A stretch of DNA of 64,000 nucleotides. It comes from Myxococcales bacterium (lineage in GTDB: Bacteria > Myxococcota > Polyangia > Polyangiales > Polyangiaceae). The notes beneath the pieces are model-generated. The model had not been told where the DNA came from. It was given only the letters and a program-made list of their open reading frames with translations, and searched no databases. Below are positions 60,452-64,000 of this stretch, piece after piece. A program made the translations under genes and the position numbers. Within the stretch, counting starts at the first letter, position 1. Every line of letters starts with the position of its first letter. The DNA lies in the NCBI GenBank assembly GCA_003151595.1, contig PLXW01000022.1:32891-96890 (forward strand), read 5' to 3'.

Positions 60452-61816
60452 TTGTCAAAATCCGCTTCGGCTTCCGCGTTCGCGCTCGCACTCGCCTCGT
60501 CACTCCTCGTCGCCTGCGCCGGCGATGACACCAACAGCGCCGCCCCCGTCGCCGCTGACGCCAGCGTCCCCGTCGACGCTGCCGGTGACTCGGCGATCGC
60601 GATCGACGCGGCGCCGCCCCCCGTCCCCGAGCCGCCGTGGAGCGGGAACACGATCGAGCCCGGGTGCACCGCGAACGGATGCATCCACGCCTTCCAGCAG
60701 ACGGCGCACTTCTCGAAGTCGATCCTCGCTGGCGAGGCCGCGGCCGGAAACCCGGTGTTGAACGGCATCGTCCAGTACGGGATCACCTACGTGAGCGACG
60801 GCGCCGAGATCACGGGCACGGTCGTCGTTCCCGACTCGACCCCTCCGACAGGCGGCTTCGGCGTCGTCGTCATGAATCAATTCACGACCGGCATCGGTGC
60901 GTCGTGCGCGCCGTCGTCGGGCGATCTCGTCATCGGCGTCGCGTCGGCGTCGGCGCTCAACGGGTTCGTGACGATCGTCCCCGACGCGACGAGCTATGGC
61001 GGAGCACCTCATGGCGCGTACATGGAGGGGAAGATCGCCGGCCGCGCCGCGCTCGACGCCGCGCGCGCCGCGTTCCACACGACGCAAGCGCTGGGCAAGC
61101 CGATCGCGCGCAAAGCGGTCATCGCCGGCCTGTCGCAAGGGGCGTTCTCCACGATGGCCGCCGCGCGCGCCTACCCGACGTACGCCAACGAGCTCGAGAT
61201 CCGGGGGTTCGTCGCCGCCGAGCCGCCGTCGAATCTGCGAGGCACGACGAACGCCGCCATCAACGCCAGCACCGGGAACCTCGTCTACGACGCGATGCGC
61301 TTGTGGAGCTGGCAGGGGCTCTTGAAGCTCAGTGGCGGGCCGGTGTTCATCGCACCGTTCGACACCGAAGCGCCCACCTGGTTCGCGAACGACTGCATCT
61401 ACAACGGCTCCGACGGCTCCGACGGGACTCTCTACAACATGTTTTACGAGCCGGTCCCCGACGGCGGCACACCGTCGGTTCCGATCGCGGCGTCCGCCAT
61501 CTTCACGCCGACGTTCCTCGGTTACGTGAAGACCGACTCGTGGCCCGCCGATTGGACTGCGGAGTACGAAGCGTCGCTCACTGTGCCGACGGGCCTGAAG
61601 CTCCCGGTCCTCATCTTCGAAGGGTCGGCCGACACGACCGTCCTCCCCGCCGACGTCGATGCGTACGTTGCGCAGCTGCAGGCGGCGGGCGTGAACGTCG
61701 ACTACCGGAAGATCCCGGGCGGCATGCACGCCACGACGGCGCTCAGCTCGTTCACCGTGGCGCAGGCCGGGAACGCTCAGGCGATCGCGTGGATCACGTC
61801 GACGCTCGCGAACTAG
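60452..61816 (+). CDS. Exported alpha/beta-hydrolase (secreted lipase-like) lipoprotein
   Basis: 454 aa from a TTG start; no strong ribosome site is visible, so the start is tentative. Signal and lipobox ASSLLVACAGD, then an Asp/Ala-rich tether. The hydrolase domain has the nucleophile elbow IAGLSQGAFS (Ser228), Asp in FEGSADTTVLP and His in IPGGMHATT. Six cysteines may form disulfides. Substrate unknown; secreted bacterial lipases and esterases have this order. Its 3' end overlaps the convergent gene at 61794 by 23 nt. Confidence 0.75.
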   Translation: MSKSASASAFALALASSLLVACAGDDTNSAAPVAADASVPVDAAGDSAIAIDAAPPPVPEPPWSGNTIEPGCTANGCIHAFQQTAHFSKSILAGEAAAGNPVLNGIVQYGITYVSDGAEITGTVVVPDSTPPTGGFGVVVMNQFTTGIGASCAPSSGDLVIGVASASALNGFVTIVPDATSYGGAPHGAYMEGKIAGRAALDAARAAFHTTQALGKPIARKAVIAGLSQGAFSTMAAARAYPTYANELEIRGFVAAEPPSNLRGTTNAAINASTGNLVYDAMRLWSWQGLLKLSGGPVFIAPFDTEAPTWFANDCIYNGSDGSDGTLYNMFYEPVPDGGTPSVPIAASAIFTPTFLGYVKTDSWPADWTAEYEASLTVPTGLKLPVLIFEGSADTTVLPADVDAYVAQLQAAGVNVDYRKIPGGMHATTALSSFTVAQAGNAQAIAWITSTLAN

Positions 61817-62420
61817 TCGCCGCCGCCTCGCGCTCGTCCTCCGGCACCCATCCGTGGGCGCGCAAGAACGTGCGGACCTTGCCGGCACCTTCGACCGCGT
61901 CCATGTGAGCGAGGTGCTCCTCGGTCAGCGCGATCGGCTCGCGCGGCGCTGACGGCACGAGCAGGATGCGCGCGATGTCGACCTCGCCGCGCACGCTCTG
62001 CGTCACGGCGACGGCGGAGATGCTCGTGTCGCGCATGACGGGCGAGATCGACTTGGTGTCGAGCGTCACGTCGCGCAGGCTCTTCAACGGAAGCTTCACG
62101 AGCATGGGCTGCGCGGCGCCGCGCGCGGTGACCGTGAGCTCGCCGTGCTCGACGCGAAAGACGATCGCTTCTCCGCGTCGCGTTCGCCGCCAGCTCACGA
62201 TCGACCACGCGAGCACGCCCAGGATCACGACCCACGCGCTCCACGGCGGCCCGTACGACACGACACACGCTCCGCCGAGGCATCCGAAGAGCACCGTGCG
62301 AATCCACACGCGATGAAACGCGCGGTTCACGTCACGCTCGTGCGCGACGTAGACGTACTCGGGTGAAGGGCGCGCCGAGTCGGCGAGCGTGGCAGCGGTT
62401 CGGTAGGGCGGCTCGTTCAT
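61794..62420 (-). CDS. Two-helix membrane protein of unknown function
   Basis: 208 aa from ATG 62420. Residues about 37-75 hold two membrane helices (VLFGCLGGACVVSYG, AWVVILGVLAWSIVSW). The remaining part is a PH-like beta domain (EAIVFRVEHGELTVTAR, LPLKSLRDVTLDTKSI). Divergent from the lipoprotein gene at 62440 with 19 nt between starts. Confidence 0.6.
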   Translation of the reverse strand: MNEPPYRTAATLADSARPSPEYVYVAHERDVNRAFHRVWIRTVLFGCLGGACVVSYGPPWSAWVVILGVLAWSIVSWRRTRRGEAIVFRVEHGELTVTARGAAQPMLVKLPLKSLRDVTLDTKSISPVMRDTSISAVAVTQSVRGEVDIARILLVPSAPREPIALTEEHLAHMDAVEGAGKVRTFLRAHGWVPEDEREAAATSSRAST

Positions 62421-62439
62421 CTGCGCTATCCTTCTTCGC

Positions 62440-62925
62440 ATGAATTGGCTTCGCCCCGCGTCCCTCGCGGCCTTCGCGGTCGCCGCTTCGCTCTCCGTCG
62501 TCTTCGCCTGCTCGAGCGACGACAGCGGCAACGACGGCGGTCTCAGCGATCTCGACGCCTCGCAGACCCCCATCCCGAAGATCGAAGCGGGCGCGCCGTG
62601 CAGCACCGACAACGACTGCGCCGACGGCCTCTCGTGCCTCTACCCGGCCACGACGTGCCAGGCCTACCGCGTGTGCACGACGACGCCGGCCAACCCGTGT
62701 GCAGCGCCGCAAGCGGCATGCTCGTGCCTCGGCGAGACGATCCAGGTGTGCGGCGGCTTCGCGGACGATCCGATCGCGTCGATGGGCGCATGCGGTGACG
62801 GCGGCGTGGTCGTCGTCCCCGACGCCGGTCCTCACGAAGGCGGCGCCTCCGACGCGAGCGACGCCGGCGACTCGTCGTCGCCCGTCGACTCCGGCCCCGA
62901 CGCCGACGACGGCGCGACGGAGTAA
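62440..62925 (+). CDS. Cys-rich lipoprotein
   Basis: 161 aa. Lipobox SVVFACSSD, Asp/Ser/Gly tether, then a disulfide-rich centre (PCSTDNDCADGLSCLYP, VCTTTPANPCAAPQ, CSCLGETIQVCGG) and an Asp/Ala/Gly/Ser-rich tail. The CxTDxDC opening is typical of eukaryote-like Cys repeats in Polyangiales lipoproteins. Tandem paralogue of the next gene. Confidence 0.7.
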   Translation: MNWLRPASLAAFAVAASLSVVFACSSDDSGNDGGLSDLDASQTPIPKIEAGAPCSTDNDCADGLSCLYPATTCQAYRVCTTTPANPCAAPQAACSCLGETIQVCGGFADDPIASMGACGDGGVVVVPDAGPHEGGASDASDAGDSSSPVDSGPDADDGATE

Positions 62926-62934
62926 GGGATCGCC

Positions 62935-63468
62935 ATGCGTCGCACGTTCGCGTTCATCTCCGTCGCTGTCCTGGTCGCGCTCTCGGCGATCCTGTCGGTG
63001 GTCGCGTGCTCGTCCGACGACGGCGCGGTGAACCCTGCGCCGATCACGAACGACGGCGCGCCCCCCGCGGACGCCGTCGCCGACGACGCATGCACGAGCG
63101 CGAGTTGCACCGGCGACGATCACGGCGACGACGACGCGAGCTTCGTGATCGACGGCGCGTTCGTGGGCGCAGGGTGCGTCGTCGACACCGACTGCGACGC
63201 TGGACGATGCGGCTACTTGACGCTCGCGGGATGCGCGGCGACCGGCATCTGCGTGACCCCCGACGTCCCGGTCGTCGACGGCGCGCCACTCCAGGCGTGC
63301 GGCTGCGACGGGCAAGACGTGGGCTACGTGACGAGCGGTCTCACCTCGGCCCCGGCATCGAGCCTCGCGCCGTGCGCCGACGCAGGTCCGATGGACGGCG
63401 GCGTCGACGCAGCGAACGACGCGCTCGGCGAAGAAGACGCGAGCGACGCCGGCGACGACGCCGGTTGA
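62935..63468 (+). CDS. Cys-rich lipoprotein, tandem paralogue
   Basis: 177 aa, 9 nt after the previous gene. Lipobox LSVVACSSDD, then a shared pattern GCVVDTDCDAGRCGYL, ATGICVTP, ACGCDGQDVGYV and an acidic Asp/Ala/Gly tail. Same layout as its neighbour but with well-diverged sequence, so an old duplication. Confidence 0.7.
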   Translation: MRRTFAFISVAVLVALSAILSVVACSSDDGAVNPAPITNDGAPPADAVADDACTSASCTGDDHGDDDASFVIDGAFVGAGCVVDTDCDAGRCGYLTLAGCAATGICVTPDVPVVDGAPLQACGCDGQDVGYVTSGLTSAPASSLAPCADAGPMDGGVDAANDALGEEDASDAGDDAG

Positions 63469-63469
63469 T

Positions 63470-64000
63470 CTACCGCGCGAGCTTCCGCAGCCGGCGCTGC
63501 AGGCGCAGCTTCCGGATCGCTTCCGACTCGATCTGCCGGATGCGCTCGCGCGTCAGCGAGAACGACTCGCCGATCTCCGCCAGCGTGAGCTCGCTCCCGC
63601 CGTCGATGCCGTAGCGCATGCGAATGACCTGCTGCTCGCGTGGCGTGAGCGTGCGGAGCATCTCGAGCGTCTGCTCGTTCGTTCGCTTGTCGGCCAGCGT
63701 GTCGTCGGCGTTCGCCGCGCGCTGGTCCTCGATGAAGTCGATCACCGTGGCGCTGGCGTCGTCGCCGACCGGCGCGTCGAGGCTCACCGGCTCGTGACGC
63801 GATCGCATCGCGAGCTGCACCTTCTCGAGCGTGACGCCCGCCGCCGCCGCGACCTCTTCGTCCGTCGGCTCACGGCCGCCGCCCTGTTCGAGCTCGCGAC
63901 GCACGCGCACGACGCGGTTCGCGGTCTCCACCATGTGCACCGGCGTGCGGATGGTGCGCCCCTGATCGGCCAGCGCGCGCGAGATCGCCTGACGGATCCA
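63470..64000 (-). CDS. Primary-type RNA polymerase sigma factor, 3' part
   Basis: Truncated by the right window edge; about 176 codons visible. It contains the end of region 2.4/3.0 (WIRQAISRALADQGRTIRTPVHM), region 3 (REPTDEEVAAAAGVTLEKVQ, then SLDAPVGDDASATVIDFIED) and region 4 (LRTLTPREQQVIRMRYG, LTLAEIGESFSLTRERIRQIE). This is the RpoD/SigA or close group 2 type (RpoS/HrdB-like) recognising -10/-35 promoters. Confidence 0.9.
   Translation of the reverse strand, partial: WIRQAISRALADQGRTIRTPVHMVETANRVVRVRRELEQGGGREPTDEEVAAAAGVTLEKVQLAMRSRHEPVSLDAPVGDDASATVIDFIEDQRAANADDTLADKRTNEQTLEMLRTLTPREQQVIRMRYGIDGGSELTLAEIGESFSLTRERIRQIESEAIRKLRLQRRLRKLAR

Noticed and set aside
60500..61888. Antisense and alternate-frame long reading frames over the alpha/beta-hydrolase
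   Set aside because: Arg/Asp-dominated translations typical of shadows; the hydrolase has signal, Ser, Asp and His motifs.
62332..63315. 327-codon antisense frame across the two Cys-rich lipoproteins
   Set aside because: Low-complexity Arg/Ala/Val translation opposite two genes with lipoboxes and Cys patterns.

Overview
High GC, codon use saturated with G/C, many Ser/Thr kinases and tetratricopeptide proteins, exported lipoproteins with Asp/Ala/Gly-rich tails, and a type VI secretion (T6SS) operon of the DUF2169 kind all point to a myxobacterium, most likely of the Polyangiales (Labilithrix/Sorangium-like). The assignment rests on gene style, not on a marker gene.
Layout. 0.1-3.6 kb (minus strand): T6SS cargo operon with a PAAR-like effector, a ketosynthase-like protein, DUF2169 and a small beta-rich protein. 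3.9-5.0 kb: a hypothetical gene and a HTH regulator. 5.2-19.8 kb (plus strand): a tightly packed run of about twenty mostly unrecognised genes that looks like an undescribed virus-like or particle-forming element. It has a beta-rich candidate coat protein, a membrane-anchored muramidase-like protein, two papain-fold proteins, a LysM repeat protein, a patatin lipase, and polyvalent-protein domains (DUF3560, LPD29-like), but no terminase, portal or tail genes. 19.8-22.9 kb: small regulators and a Cys-rich lipoprotein.
23.2-60.1 kb: two tandem genomic islands delimited by three copies of a 45-46 bp 3' fragment of a tRNA-Arg(TCT) gene (23156, 50974, 60040). Each island begins with a tyrosine integrase next to its left copy. 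The first integrase looks complete; the second is a wreck whose catalytic segment is inverted and whose 5' end is deleted.
The main finding is that both islands carry the same genetic plan: a Ser/Thr kinase with an extracytoplasmic TPR domain (or its TPR remnant), then immediately a 61-63 codon peptide gene, then an exported lipoprotein peptidase, then RiPP-type modification genes. Island A (36.95 down to 29.3 kb) has an M1 aminopeptidase, a LanC with a CCG zinc motif and a split or frameshifted LanB dehydratase. Island B (52.1-57.9 kb) has an S9 prolyl-oligopeptidase and a TfuA protein. The two short peptides share an LSL..RE....VRSxLRxG leader-like motif and a GxGH ending while their putative cores differ, as expected of precursor peptides. 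Island A also carries a divergently transcribed FHA/sigma-54 activator, an exported Rhs/SpvB-type polymorphic toxin (2492 aa) with its immunity gene, a serine hydrolase and a frameshifted amidohydrolase.
60.4-64 kb: ordinary chromosome-like genes, namely an exported alpha/beta hydrolase, a membrane protein, two Cys-rich lipoproteins and the 3' part of a primary-type sigma factor that runs off the window. No complete tRNA or rRNA gene and no CRISPR array was seen.
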